Notes under the pieces: generated by a model
The model's database searches: none
Told to the model about the DNA's origin: nothing
Seen by the model: only the letters and a program-made list of their open reading frames with translations
Source of the DNA: Siphonodentalium dalli
Lineage: Eukaryota > Mollusca > Scaphopoda > Gadilida > Siphonodentaliidae
Reading direction: 5' to 3'
DNA length: 64,000 nt
Assembly (NCBI GenBank): GCA_032622095.1
Contig: CP136061.1
Coordinates: forward strand, 257,082,077 to 257,146,076
Shown: positions 48,740 through 60,041 of the stretch, in pieces
How positions within the stretch are numbered: the first letter of the stretch is position 1
Layout of the letters: each line of letters opens with the position of its first letter
Program-made: the position numbers and the translations under genes

Positions 48740-51480
48740 GGGGTGAATAATCCATCTAATGAGGAACCTACCCAGCGTGTGCTTATACCAGACATTCTCA
48801 GCAGTGTCTAGGCCACACATGGACATAAGGAAAGAAACAAATGGATTAAATAATAATTAGCCTTCACTTAGGCTTCATTATCTACTTAGAATAATATGCT
48901 ATGTATGTTTTTGGTTGATGTTCTAGGCTTATTTTCAGGTGCATTGTGACATTCCAGGCAACCCCCATTCATTTGAATAGGAATAACAATGGGCATTAGT
49001 TGAATCTTGCCTACCAATTTATGAAAAATGTTAACCTTATGTTATGGAATTTATTCTTATTTATAGTCACACATACTCACATAGTGTGTGAACTTTTAAG
49101 TGTTTACATACTGCATTATAAACCCCAAAATTTGAAAAATACTACATGTATCTTCTTTACTTGCTTTGCAATCGAGTTATCCCATAGCCAATGTGTTTTT
49201 TTGAATATCAGTACCAATTGCACATTATTCATTAAACATTAAATAAAAAATAAAAGGGGTTCTTAAACTATCAGGGTGTATACAGATGTAAGTCATGATA
49301 AAGAAATCTGCTAATTTTGAAATGATTTGGCACCTAATTTAACAGAGATAAAATAATGCTGAGCTGAGTACAATTTTATATATATCTTGGGGGGGGGGCA
49401 ATACAATTAGTAGGGGTGGATATCTGAATATAAATAGGGGCTGGTGGGTTACCGTAAACAAATGCCTTATTATTATATATATATATTTAAACAACATGAT
49501 TAAAAAAGAAAATTGTATGTATTAGATTATTTTATCTTCAATAGCATTTGGATCTTGGCATTTCTGATTTAAATTATTGTGCCAATTCACTTAATCACGG
49601 CAATTCAATGTTCCAGGATGTGTTCACTGTGGACTGGGGTATACTATAAACTAAACCTATAAATTATAATTATTTTGAATTTATCTCTGTTTTAATGTTT
49701 ATCAGTTTTATCAACCCCCCCCCCCTCCTCATGCCATGGTGGCCTCAACTACCACTGCAACATTGCTCCAACACCACTATTTCGTCTATGGCATTGTTTG
49801 AGATCGTATGCATAAAACGCCATCAATTTTGATCGACTGACATGGGCCTAATTTCGGTAATTTAGCTGCCATAGTTTTTAACATTGTAATGAGTGTTACT
49901 GTTAAACAGTGCTAAAAATAGACTCAACGAAACAATCGCAAATTTCGCTGCAAAATGTTCATTTAATCTAAATCTACGGCGACTTACGGTAGCATATATA
50001 ATCCATGTAAAGACATAAGCAATGGTCCATGTTGCAGATAGATCCTATTATATAATTATATAGACTAATTCGAATGTTTTTAATCGCTCGTTTTCGTCAT
50101 GTTTTAAACTTGAAATGACTGCGCACTCAATCACATTGAATGTGACGTCACAAATTATTCGGTCAAGGTCATAAATCCAGACCTTCCCGGTTGGGGTTCC
50201 TTCTCACGCTCACCCTTTTGTTTGGCATATGAGCGGAACTGTATATATTTTGGTGTTCCTTCTGTTGATGGCGATTTGAACAAATATAAATATTTCTGCA
50301 AAGAACGCCACCCGTGCCTTTAATAATATACTTCACTACACGTGAAGGTCAAACTCGAAATGAATTTCTCCCGGGTAAATAATTCAATGTTTATTGCAAT
50401 ATTGGCTCACGAAAGTCACACGAAACATACAATCTCGAGCTTGTACCACCCCTAATGTGAAGTAGATTATTGAGGAACAAGTATTAACAAATAAATATAC
50501 TCCCTGCTTGTCTGTTCAATGTGTTTCCATGTTGGAACGGGTCAGTGCATCATAAAGTTGTGTACTGGTGGAATATGATATATACGGATGTAGCTAGAGT
50601 ATACAGTCATGGCATGATCTAGGATGGAGTGTATTTTATAAGTGTATACCGACTTATTTTCTTCCTTAGAATGTTTGAGTTTCAGTTAACCGGGTCGAGG
50701 CATGAGCATGACGAATCACTTCAACCCGTTATGTACCCGTTCAAGACTAAATACGGATAGGCGAGTAGTACACATGGGACATGTTTAGATTAATACGTTC
50801 GACCCATGTGTTGAACTTATTATCTGAACATGGCTCACTAATGAATATGATTCACTCGACTATTACATGTATATGAATGCTCTATTTTCTGCCTGTCGTC
50901 CTCAGAATATGTTGTTGTTTTACTTCGATTTAATATGAGACAATTCAGAGACATGAATATGAAGAGTCACTTTAGCGTAATTGTTACAAATTGGATCTAA
51001 TACATGTTGACAAATCCCACTTCACCTGTGGCGATAACGAGTGACATGGGGACATGCGTCATGTCTTGTTGTGCCTCCCATGTCCCTTTGTCATTCCTAA
51101 ATACCTGGTTAATTGACGATAGACAAACGAGTGAAAACATCAATGACCCCGCATATTTCTTCACGGATGTGCAACATTTTCTCGCTTATTGTCTAGAACC
51201 CCCCATTGTAGAGTAAACGACGAAGATCCAGAATTGTAAGAACGACGATTAACGAAAGGAACAGACCCGAATACAAATCAGATATCCTAGTACGAGATAA
51301 CTGATATAAATTGACTTCGATTTCGTGAAAATCCCGTTGGCAAAACTGTAGCGATTCATTAAACGAAGTGGTGAAAAATTCCTAATAAATTCGCGTGCTT
51401 CAGATGAGGACCCGGAAAGGTTAACTGGAACATTCACTTGCGACGCGATTTAACAAACTTCCAAGTAAACAACATAACGC
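48740..51480. other. Intergenic stretch upstream of the protease gene
   Basis: AT-rich DNA with G and C homopolymers near 49390 and 49716. Short frames (for example 51004-51216) have no domain features. I see no exon, RNA gene or named repeat apart from the short inverted match at 50175-50220. Confidence 0.45.
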
Positions 51481-51510
51481 TATAAACGCTGTGCTCAGGC
51501 TATCAGCATC
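51481..51510 (+). promoter_or_regulatory. Possible TATA box and initiator of the protease gene
   Basis: TATAAA at 51481-51486 lies about 24 bp before TATCAGCAT, an initiator-like site, and 60 bp before the ATG. This would give a very short 5' UTR. There is no transcript evidence. Confidence 0.3.
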
Positions 51511-51540
51511 TGGATGATTTGTTTGTAATTTGTTTTTAAA

Positions 51541-51895
51541 ATGTGGACAGCTATGGAAGTAAAAGGAGGATGGGTCTGCATCGTGTTAAGTATATGCTCG
51601 GGACTCTGTATGTTATTAGTGGAGGCCCAGAGTTGCAATATACAGCAGCCATGTACATCGTGTACAACACAGCTGATTAGAGGTTCTAACTGTAACATGT
51701 ATTATTACTGCTTCGGCGGACGTTCGTATCCCTTCCGGTGCACCAATGGACTTGTTCTATCGATACAAACGAAAACATGCGTACACGAGAACAGTATGTA
51801 CAATGACTGTCCTGGGCGACCACCTGCTGTGAAAACCACGACTACAACCAGAGCACCAGCCAGGTGGCCGAGTTACCAACCTTCCTCCGGAAGCA
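51541..51895 (+). CDS. CBM14-serine protease, exon 1 (signal peptide and chitin-binding domain)
   Basis: First coding exon of a secreted S1-family serine protease. It encodes 118 codons plus one base. Residues 1-30 form a signal peptide (ATG at 51541, a possible alternative at codon 5, hydrophobic core VCIVLSICSGLCMLLV, likely cleavage after EAQ). Cysteines at 32, 51, 57, 67, 80 and 90 have the spacing C-x18-C-x5-C-x9-C-x12-C-x9-C of a peritrophin-A / CBM14 chitin-binding domain; the aromatic YYYC at 54-57 fits its sugar-binding face. Two further cysteines (38, 41) are extra. A Thr/Pro-rich linker follows (TTTTTRAPARWPSYQPSS). The exon ends at a perfect GTGAGT donor (51896) in phase 1. The frame runs on for about 100 bases past the donor without homology, so the donor is preferred. 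Chitin binding is inferred from the family. Confidence 0.88.
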
Positions 51896-52707
51896 GTGAG
51901 TTTCACTCTTATTACTATTTCTATTCTAAATACTCATTAATGCGTAGTTCCCTTAGGAAATGTTCAGATGATAAGTTCAACAAACGAGTTATCTGACGAT
52001 TTCACACCAATGGACATGAATCCTACAGCACTTGTATTATCTTTTCGTCTGCTAATTTTAACCAGAAATCCCATCGAAATCAATAATAGCGATTCCTATG
52101 TTTATATACATTTTAATGATGGGAGAAATCATTCTCTAGCTCTTCCCATCAATGCTTCTAAACGGGAAATTATATGGATCTTTTGAATAGTCATGAATTA
52201 CCACCCCCCCCCCCCCCCCCCAAACACGAGAAAATACGGTATTGCAGATATTTAACTTGAAAAACATTAAGAGATGTATGTTCAATCAAAAGCATCCACA
52301 AGTCAGAAATGCGTCTGTAATGTTCTAAAATAGTAACTGTTAGTAATATTCTAAAAATAGTAACTTGTCATGTCCCAGTTCGCAGTAAATAATATGTCCT
52401 ACTGAAGGAAGCATATTCTCATCTGTATCGGGCTATATATTTAAGTTTTAGGCCCCAGCTTCAATACACTTACATCAGGGAAGAGATCAAACATCTTTAA
52501 AAATCTGTCACAAAGTTTCAGATGAAAATGGAAGCACCATCGCGGTTTGAAACCTCGATTTTATTACATCCCGGGTCTGTTCCGGTTATCTAAATAGGGC
52601 GAATAGTACGTTACTGTATCACGTTTATACTAAATGGATTCCCCCAGTAGAAGGAGTCCTAATATTACTGAGGGAAATGTTTAGATAACATCGTTTCTTG
52701 AAATTAG

Positions 52708-53123
52708 TAAGGCCCTTCCACACGGCGTTTGTCTGACGATACGCGCATCATGCCGTCCGTTTTCTGCGGTCACTCGTATATGCATGTTCCGTTGAACTCA
52801 TGGTTTCTTTGTTATTTGTGTAATTTTGTTTTAATAATAGATATTGAAGCAATGCACAATCACAGTCCATAACTGCATGACCTAGACCGAAAAATGCTCT
52901 GCTTCCAGTGCCGTTGTTCTATACCGTCATTGTTAATCATGCAAACGGCTGGATTTACCGAATGAACGCGTGGCACTGCATGGCCGGATTATGTGACCCA
53001 TTTAATGCTGGGGCATCGCGTTTTATGAGATGTCACTCGTATGGCACATCGTGTGTAAGCACACATTACCTCCAGTGTATTCTCATTCGAATCGCGCGGC
53101 ATGCAACGTGTGGAAGGGCCTTA
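52708..53123. mobile_element. 416-bp MITE-like element in intron 1
   Basis: Starts TAAGGCCCTTCCACACG and ends with the exact inverse 416 bp away. The interior has GTCACTCGTAT and CATGCAAACGGC-type blocks and no protein. No clear target duplication, so the superfamily is left open. Confidence 0.72.
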
Positions 53124-53217
53124 ATCTTAACATGGACTGTATGCGCCACATAGCAAGAGATGCTCAAGTCAAAGAATTTAGAAACGTCGGGTACCAACTT
53201 CTTAAAGAAGCCATGTC

Positions 53218-53477
53218 CGATTTTACCCCTACCAGGACCCCTTTGATCGTCACGTTCTGTCGAGTTTACCCCTACCAGGACCCCTTTGGTCGTCACGTTC
53301 TGCCGAGTTTACCCCTACCAGGACCCCTTTGATCGTCACGTTCTGTCGAGTTTACCCCTACCAGGACCCCTTTGATCGTCACGTTCTGTCGAGTTTACCC
53401 CTACAAGGTCCCCTTTGATTGTCACGTTCTGTCGAGATTACCCCTACCAGGACCCCTTTGATCGTCACGTTCTGTGC
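53218..53477 (+). repeat. 43-bp minisatellite, 6 units, intron 1
   Basis: TTTACCCCTACCAGGACCCC recurs at exact 43-bp spacing (53222, 53265, 53308 and on), each followed by TTTGATCGTCACGTTCTGTC. Units differ by one or two bases. Confidence 0.95.
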
Positions 53478-53819
53478 CACCAGCACGCCCCCCTAAATTA
53501 AACAGCTCAAACCTGGATGCGAGCATGCATACCGGTATTTTCTTATGAGTATCATACGTCTCCCCCACTCCCCCCCCCCCCCCCCCCACGAGTAGAACGG
53601 CGAACTGCCTTCTTAAAAAGCTACTTATGTACGGAATTGCAATGTAAGTAAATAGTTCATGATCAGAATTGGAGGTGATTTCTGCTTTCACTCGCTCGCA
53701 GCTTGCATGGTGTTCATGCGCGTTTGTTATTCAGTATTGGATAGTGCATGTTGTCCTTTTTACATGCATGGATTCCAATGCTGTAATTTCTCGTTGGGTA
53801 TTGGATATTGAATGTTGTC

Positions 53820-53941
53820 CCCACATCCGGTTGTAACTATCAATCTGATTGGCTACAACGCCACGTTTAAATCACCTTGCCCCACATCCGGTTGTAACTA
53901 GCAATCTGATTGGCTACAACGCCACGTTTAAATCACCATGT
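53820..53941 (+). repeat. 60-bp tandem duplication, intron 1
   Basis: CCCACATCCGGTTGTAACTA through CCACGTTTAAATCACC is present twice head to tail with two or three differences. Nearby, CATGCATGGATTCCAATGCT occurs at about 53763 and again at 54321. Confidence 0.9.
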
Positions 53942-54188
53942 CCCCCGTCACCCTTGACAGCGGGGTATAAGAGAACGTGCGCCAAAATTGGGGGTATATG
54001 AGCACGTGAAACATCCGGGGTATATGAATGACCCTTGAACTGACAGTTTCCACCAATCGTGACGTTGCTCTCGCACGCCAAATTTGACGTCACCTGACGC
54101 CGGATCCTTAGGTCTCCTACTAAATTATTCTTATTGGTGTGAATTAATCGGAAAACCTATGAAAAACACACTTAAACACACTTAAATT

Positions 54189-54281
54189 ACATGGAGATTT
54201 AATACCTGGATGTCCCTTTTTGAAACCCTCGGCTCCGCCTCGGGGTTCAAAATCGACATCCAGGTATTAATTCCCCATGTA
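54189..54281. repeat. 93-bp hairpin, intron 1
   Basis: Two arms of about 38 bp (ACATGGAGATTTAATACCTGG and its near-inverse) surround a GC-rich loop that includes TCGGCTCCGCCTC. It may be a miniature foldback element. Confidence 0.75.
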
Positions 54282-54392
54282 CCCCCGATGTTGCCGAAGA
54301 TAACTAATATTGTCCTTTTTACATGCATGGATTCCAATGCTATAATTTCTCGTTGGGTAAATGAAGCATGCAGATCGATATCTCAAGTGCCC

Positions 54393-54662
54393 TTTGCAGA
54401 ATGAGGTCCCCATAGGGTGAATTTAGTGACTTATCCTGCACAGCGGGCTAGCGTCACCTCATGCATGGTCTCGTCTGATATGGGAGACCTAGACACATTT
54501 AAATTCCCATATGGTGAAGGTTGTGATGTGCACCCATTGGGCACTTCGATTAAGTATTGTGTCGTCTACCAATTTGCGGATATAGGGAAACTAAACGAAA
54601 AAGAAAAAAAACAGATTCTGCTTATGCCTCCCATTCACCCTCTGGTGACCTCATTCTGCAAA
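54393..54662. mobile_element. MITE-like element C, copy in intron 1
   Basis: TTTGCAGAATGAGGTCCCC opens the element and GGTGACCTCATTCTGCAAA closes it. CACAGCGGGCTAGCGTCACC matches the copy at 35334. There is no protein. Confidence 0.72.
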
Positions 54663-55054
54663 TAGGCTAGACGCAAGCTATGCGTGAAACACTGCGGGGT
54701 AGAATAGCCTATCTGAGCTTGTGGCACGCCACTTTTTTGTACACGGGATTGATATCCCTCTGTTAACTTGTAGACGGGATTCATAAGCCCAATTTATCCG
54801 GTATTCACGATTCAGTAAAAAGGCTGGTACGCTGCTTTGATAGCTCAAAATCACACAAATATTGATATTTTTCTAGCCCAAATAACATATTTAAACTGGT
54901 ACGCGGGATTCACCTTTTCTGTCAACTGGTATTCAGGGGGTAGGGGTTGACACCCTCTTAATTTTGTTTCAATTACATAATAGGTATAGTGTGCATTTAA
55001 TGACCAATCTTATGCCTGCTTACAAATCACGCAAACTACAAGGCATACATGTAG

Positions 55055-55555
55055 TTCAGTCCCCTCGCTGCGCTGGTGTGACCATAAACAACAAGGCAGA
55101 GTTCAGTCCCCTCGCTGCGCTGGTGTAACCATAAACTACAAGGCAGAGTTCAATCCCCTCGCTACGCTGGTCTGAACACAAACTACAAGGCAGAGTTCAG
55201 TCCAAGCTCCATGCAGAGTTCAGTCCCCTCGCTACGCTGGTCTGATCACAAACAACAAGGCATAGTTCAATCCCCTCGCAACGCTGGTCTGATCACAAAC
55301 TACAATACATAGTTCAATCCCCTCGCTACGCTGGTCTGATCACAAACTACAAGACATAGTTTAATCCCCTCGCTACGCTGATGTGACCATAAACTACAAG
55401 GCAGAGTTCAATCCCCTCGCTATGCTGATGTGACCATAAACTACAAGGCAGAGTTCAATCCCCTCGCTACGCTGATGTGACCATAAACTACAAGGCAGAG
55501 TTCAGTCCAAGCTCCACGAAGAGTTCAGTCCCCTCGCTACACTGGTCTGACTACT
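55055..55555 (+). repeat. Roughly 49-bp minisatellite, about 10 units, intron 1
   Basis: Units contain AAACTACAAGGCAGAGTTCA followed by TCCCCTCGCTACGCTGGT. Two interspersed variants read GTCCAAGCTCCA. Spacing varies slightly around 48-49 bp. Confidence 0.9.
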
Positions 55556-55669
55556 GCTTTCACGTATACAACATCTGACGAAGTCATGTTTGAGCTATCG
55601 CCGTGTGTTTTCCTCAGTGCGTCTGCCCGTCAATAGTTTCCATTGGCTCAGCCTACAGGCCACATCCCT

Positions 55670-55880
55670 CATCCGATCATCAAACTTCATATGGTTATTC
55701 GATGCGACATCCAGATAGCTCTCAAATCTGTCCCAAATTCGTTAAAACATGACCACCAACAACCAGATTGGATTTCACATTTGAATCCATCGTCATACCC
55801 TGCATCCCACATTTATTGTGATATTATGTTTGAAATGAAATTAATTCCATCTACACAATTCAATCCCTTTAATAAATAGA
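55670..55880 (+). repeat. Dispersed repeat fragment, intron 1
   Basis: AAACTTCATATGG, CAAATTCGTTAAAACATG and CCCACATTTATTG-type motifs match the dispersed repeat at 26640-27120. Non-coding. Confidence 0.45.
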
Positions 55881-56253
55881 TACCGTTTAAAGCTGCATGA
55901 CGGTTTGCAATCCAAAAATGTTCACGGTATCGAAATAGGTCCATCAATACTAACTTTCTACGAGCATTATATATCCCGGAAAGTAATACAAAATACAACT
56001 TTGAGCACGATGTTTGGATTCCAACCAAAAAAAAACAACAACCATGACATGCAACATAAAAGGGCGTCCCGTGTTAGTCTATTCATGATAAGGTAAAACT
56101 AAAGAGCGTTCATTTCACTTATGTCAGAAAAATTTTAAACAGCCGGAAAGTTTATGTGAGCATGACAAGTAATTATCAGAGCATATAAAGCCGATATATC
56201 CATATTTCGTGTATTTGCAAACATACATTTTAAGCCCTGGCACACTCTAAAGC

Positions 56254-56395
56254 CTTGACACGAGTTTAGACCCAATAGGCTATGCCCTGAATTATTATAT
56301 CAATTCTTGAAACGAGTTTAGAACCAATAAGCTATGCCTTAATTATTATATAAAGCCTTAGGCTATGCCCTGAATTTTTATATCAGTCTTGACAT
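56254..56395 (+). repeat. Short diverged tandem repeat, intron 1
   Basis: GAGTTTAGACCCAATAGGCT, then TATGCCCTGAATTATTATATC, recur two to three times with about 65-bp spacing. Confidence 0.7.
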
Positions 56396-56631
56396 AAACA
56401 ACATAAAACCCCGTTTTCATTTGTTGGGGATATATTGACACTAAGACATAATTTCCATGTCCGACGATTTATCCTCGCCTCTGGTTGAAAAATTTACAAA
56501 ATAGCAAAGTTCATAGTTATTGCTGTTCATGAATTTTATGAATTGCTTTTGCATTCAATTGTTTTGCTTGTAACCATTGTTATTGTTATTTAAAGAGATA
56601 ATCCATCTTTAAATTTGAGTTTATTTTACAG

Positions 56632-56824
56632 CATGCGGTGTATCCGGTGGTCCTGCTGTTCTCACTGTAAAGCCGTATATCGTAAGCGGCAGACCCGCTG
56701 TTGACGGACAGTTCCCATGGCAGGTGTCGCTTCAGTTATATAACGGTGTATCTACGTCACATTTCTGTGGAGGGGTCGTCCTCGATCAAAACTGGATCTT
56801 AACAGCAGCTCATTGTCTCAGGAG
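56632..56824 (+). CDS. CBM14-serine protease, exon 2 (activation site, catalytic His)
   Basis: Joined to exon 1 across the split Thr codon (A|CA), this exon encodes residues 119-182 plus two bases. It opens [10 protein letters not shown]; the Cys (120) corresponds to chymotrypsinogen Cys1, which tethers the propeptide to the catalytic chain. The mature chain would start at IVSG (135-138), usually IVGG, and the residue before it is Tyr 134 rather than Arg or Lys. QFPWQVSL and the C-x-x-HFCGG-type region with WILTAAHC follow; His 179 is the catalytic His57 equivalent, and Cys 164 and Cys 180 form the usual His-loop disulfide. It ends at GTAAAC (56825) in phase 2. The acceptor is TTATTTTACAG. 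Identification as an S1 protease is firm; substrate preference cannot be judged without the specificity pocket. Confidence 0.93.
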
Positions 56825-58334
56825 GTAAACATTGATCTATTGTGGCATCCATTCCCTAACCTGCCATTAAAACTGAGTTGGTCATTGTCGCATGGTATGA
56901 TTGTATCGTGCAAAAAGACACAGGATCTCTCAATTGTGCATAAAAACGCACCGGATCTCAATATCTTTGTTATAAACAATGTCAGATTTCCTTACATTTC
57001 ATAACTCAACGCGGATGGAATACCCATCCGTATTCCTTGAAATTTTCTTTAGAAAATCACAAACAAATAATGTTTGGAATAATCACCATGTGACAAAATT
57101 AAAATCGATTTTTTTACTGAGATGCTGTGTGACGTTTTTGCACAGTTGACATCCTGGGTGCCTGTTTGCACAGTTGACATCCTGGGTGCCTGTTTGCACA
57201 GTTGACATCCTGGGTGCCTGTTTGCACAGTTGACATCATGGGTGCCTGTTTGCTCAGTTGACATCCTGGGTGCCTGTTTGCACATTTAGGAGATCATGGG
57301 TGTCTTTTTGGACGAAACCATACGACAACGATCAATTCAGTGCAGAGTTTGTTGAACATTGCAGAGAACGCATTGATACTATTGTGATTCTGTTGAAATA
57401 ACCCATTATGTTTTCTTCTATGTTGTAATACTGTTTTCAGGGTTCCAGACCTCCAGTTACAACAACATAAACAAATCTAATGTGAAGATGTATTCAGGGT
57501 TCGGTCGTTGATAAAGCCAAAAGTACTCGAGTAAACGCTCTGATCACGTCGCTCAATTAGAACAAATCATTTTCTTGCGATTCATGGTTTGGTCGCGAGC
57601 GAGTGGGAATTCAATAGTGATATATTACCTTTGTCCTAACTGAGCGTCGACGCAGAAGTCGCTCTTGTCGCCGTCTGAATAGGCCTTTATTTATATATAA
57701 TCATCGCCACCCCACATACTAATTGTTGTAAGATATAACTCCCACTTACATGTATACTAAATACAGAATCTACCCCTTTGTACTATGTTCTAAAATTCTA
57801 GGGTAATAATTTACTGTTGTTGGTAAGTACATTACAACTTGCATACATCTCACAGGAAGATACATTACCCTTTGTGACGCATCTAAATTCATAATTTGGA
57901 ATCTTGGTTAAGTGGTTTACCACCACCTAGATATCACATAGTCATATACTGAATACAATTCCAGGATTTAATATGTATGTATTGTAGAATGTATATATGC
58001 ATACACCTATTTTATACACATATCGCGTGAAACAATACATGTATGGCGGCAGAATGATCGGCCATTTTACTATCCTGTATCCTTTGTTGACTTGTAGATA
58101 GCCAAGGGGTCACTCTCGGTTACCAGTCGATCCTTCATACTAGTATTTTCCTGCTAGTCGGGGGGTCGGTGTAGTGCTATCCACCCAGTTTGAAGTTATT
58201 AGATCTGACATCCCCTTTGCCATATGGCATAAACCATAAAAAAAACTTTATTAACTCAAGTGATCAAGCGCTATATACAAAATATTCATTATCATTACAT
58301 GTTGGACTACACTGATTTTGTTTTACATTTTCAG
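56825..58334 (+). other. Intron 2 of the protease gene
   Basis: GTAAAC donor and TTTTACATTTTCAG acceptor, 1.5 kb. It holds the 28-bp minisatellite listed below and is otherwise unremarkable. Confidence 0.8.
57138..57300 (+). repeat. 28-bp minisatellite, about 6 units, intron 2
   Basis: CAGTTGACATCCTGGGTGCC followed by TGTTTGCA is repeated head to tail. Because 28 is not a multiple of 3, the minus-strand frame through it cycles and is not a real protein. Confidence 0.95.
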
Positions 58335-58431
58335 TCAATCGCCGGACAAAGTCATCGCTGTGTTGGGAAGTACCACCAAATCAATCCAGTCATCAACAGC
58401 CAAATTCGCGAAAGTCAGTGCTCTTTACATG
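58335..58431 (+). CDS. CBM14-serine protease, exon 3
   Basis: Starts after TTTTACATTTTCAG; its first base completes the Ser codon begun by exon 2 (AG|T). It encodes residues 184-215, including PDKVIAVLGSTTKS and KFAKVSALYM. This is the stretch between the His loop and the Asp loop of S1 proteases (compare the usual V-x-L-G-x-H...V-x-x-I-x-x-H-P pattern). The exon ends in phase 0 at a perfect GTGAGT donor (58432). Identification rests on matching phases on both sides and on the family pattern, because the piece is short. The other two frames contain no such pattern. Confidence 0.86.
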
Positions 58432-58658
58432 GTGAGTCGGTACACGTAGATGATCTCGGGAACCTGATTTTTATGGAACTCTGTCATTGTTCTGATCTAA
58501 ATGGGTCATTTTCATCAAGTACATTAACAATTAGTATGAGTTTGTTTTTATTTTCACAATTGACAAGCCTCCTTTAATGACAGTGCGCATGTCAAAACTG
58601 TTGTCATGTAAATTGTGGAATTAGAGATAAAAGTCGAATTAGTCCAATAATATACCAC

Positions 58659-58966
58659 ATTTTAATAATGTTTTCTTGTATTCTTTAACAATTTTATAAT
58701 TTCACCCATACAGAGCCCCAAAAAACACTCTTCTATATGCTTCTATACATGTGTGGGGCTCCCTGCAGGGTAATGGATGTTTTTTTATTTTATGTCCTAA
58801 AAATTGTAAGAAACATTTATTTAAAAAACATGATAAAAAATTGTTAAGCCAATGCATTCTCTTATATATGCGAGGCGACCTATCGTCGACTCGCATATAT
58901 AAGAGAATGCATTGGCACAGGGTAAAAAAATCCCGACTTCCGACTGGATTTGATATGGCGGGTCAC
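58659..58966. mobile_element. 459-bp foldback element, left-truncated copy
   Basis: Matches the complete copy from its central AT-rich part through the right arm, with the 69-bp hairpin at 58848-58916, and ends GGCGGGTCAC. The left arm is missing. Confidence 0.78.
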
Positions 58967-59089
58967 ATTTTAGTCAAAACTTGAGAATAAACATTCTGAA
59001 AATTATATTCAACTAAAATGTTTGAACTTACTACACGGTAGTGACGTGTGTTGACAAATCACAGTAAGAGTTTTGTTTAGACATTTTAA

Positions 59090-59327
59090 CCCTGTCATGA
59101 CGGGAGTTGCGCTGGTGCGGCATTAAAAACATTATTCAATGTATGTAGGGAGCCTCGCATATATAAGAGGATGCACTAGTTTACAAGATCAAGGTGAATA
59201 TTGTTAGGCCAATGCATTCTCTTATATATGCGAGTCGCCCTATGGGAGACTCGCATATATATAAGAAAATACATTGGCACATGCAGGGTTTTCGCAAAAA
59301 AATCAGAAAATTCCTGTCATTGAAGGG
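59090..59327. mobile_element. piggyBac-like MITE, 238 bp
   Basis: TTAA flanks both ends (59086-59089 and 59328-59331). The element starts CCCTGTCATGACGGG and ends CTGTCATTGAAGGG, i.e. CCCTTCAATGACAG inverted. TTAA duplications and CCC-starting TIRs are the hallmark of piggyBac-type elements. It carries a 71-bp hairpin (59208-59278) and a second half-hairpin (CCTCGCATATATAAGAGGATGC). The copy at 62129-62370 is the same element inverted. Confidence 0.78.
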
Positions 59328-59730
59328 TTAACAATGGTTTCAATATTTTCGCTGAAACAGACATTCTGATTGGCCGAGATCTGCTAGCTTTAACAGGCAT
59401 TCAGATTGGTCGAGAGCTGTTAGCTTTAGTTTTCGATATACAAGCATCGGTCGTTAACAAATCCTGCACAAATGTTTAATGGAGCACGGTGTCATTGACC
59501 AAGTGCGTAAAATACGTCACCGCATACCTAATCGAGTCAATCGGGACGTTGTTTTTTTTTAAACGCAACAGGACGTTCCACATGGAACGTATCGATAGAT
59601 TTATCACCGGAAAAAGGATATCTCACTTCAAAGCGTGTAATATCGATAACAAGTGCTCTTCGTGCAGTTTCTTTTAAATTTGTTAATGGATTGAATTACA
59701 GTGGAGGCATACGTTTCTGTTTCGTTTTTT

Positions 59731-59988
59731 TACCCTGTGCCAATGCATTCTCTTATATATGCGAGTCGACCATAGGTCGCCTCGCATATATAAGAGAATG
59801 CATTGGCCTAACAATTTTTTATCATTTTTTTTTAAATAAATGTTTCTTACAATTTTTAGGACATAAAATTAAAAAAACATCCATTACCCTGCAGGGAGCC
59901 CCACACATATATAGAAGCATATAGAAGAGTGTCGTCTGCTCATGTTTGTCTGGGGCTCTGTATGGGTGAAATTATAAAATTGTTAAAA
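59731..59988. mobile_element. 459-bp foldback element, partial copy
   Basis: One arm tip (TACCCTGTG), the hairpin at 59739-59807 and then the centre in inverted orientation (CCATTACCCTGCAGGGAGCC, GTCGTCTGCTCATG) are present. The second arm is missing. Confidence 0.75.
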
Positions 59989-60041
59989 TTTCATGCTCGA
60001 ATCCCTGAATATCCAACTCAACAGGGTACGTTTATCTATTT

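Larger units (their letters stand above)
51896..56631 (+). other. Intron 1 of the protease gene
   Basis: GTGAGT donor and TTATTTTACAG acceptor. This 4.7-kb intron holds C homopolymers (52203-52222 and about 53570-53587), a TIR element, several minisatellites, a 93-bp hairpin and a MITE, listed separately. No alternative exon is recognisable. Confidence 0.8.

Noticed and set aside
51896-51996. Reading the first protease exon through to the stop at 51996 as a complete 151-residue secreted chitin-binding protein
   Set aside because: A perfect GTGAGT donor at 51896 joins in phase to the CGV...IVSG exon, and the read-through tail has no domain character. An intron-retained short form cannot be excluded.
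52203-53587. C homopolymers near 52203-52222 and 53570-53587 as functional sites
   Set aside because: Plain homopolymers with no associated motif; length may also be unreliable in sequencing.
57049-57285. 78-residue frame with repeated Cys-rich HPGCQLCKQ-like units
   Set aside because: Produced by a 28-bp minisatellite read on the minus strand inside an intron; the frame shifts with each unit.
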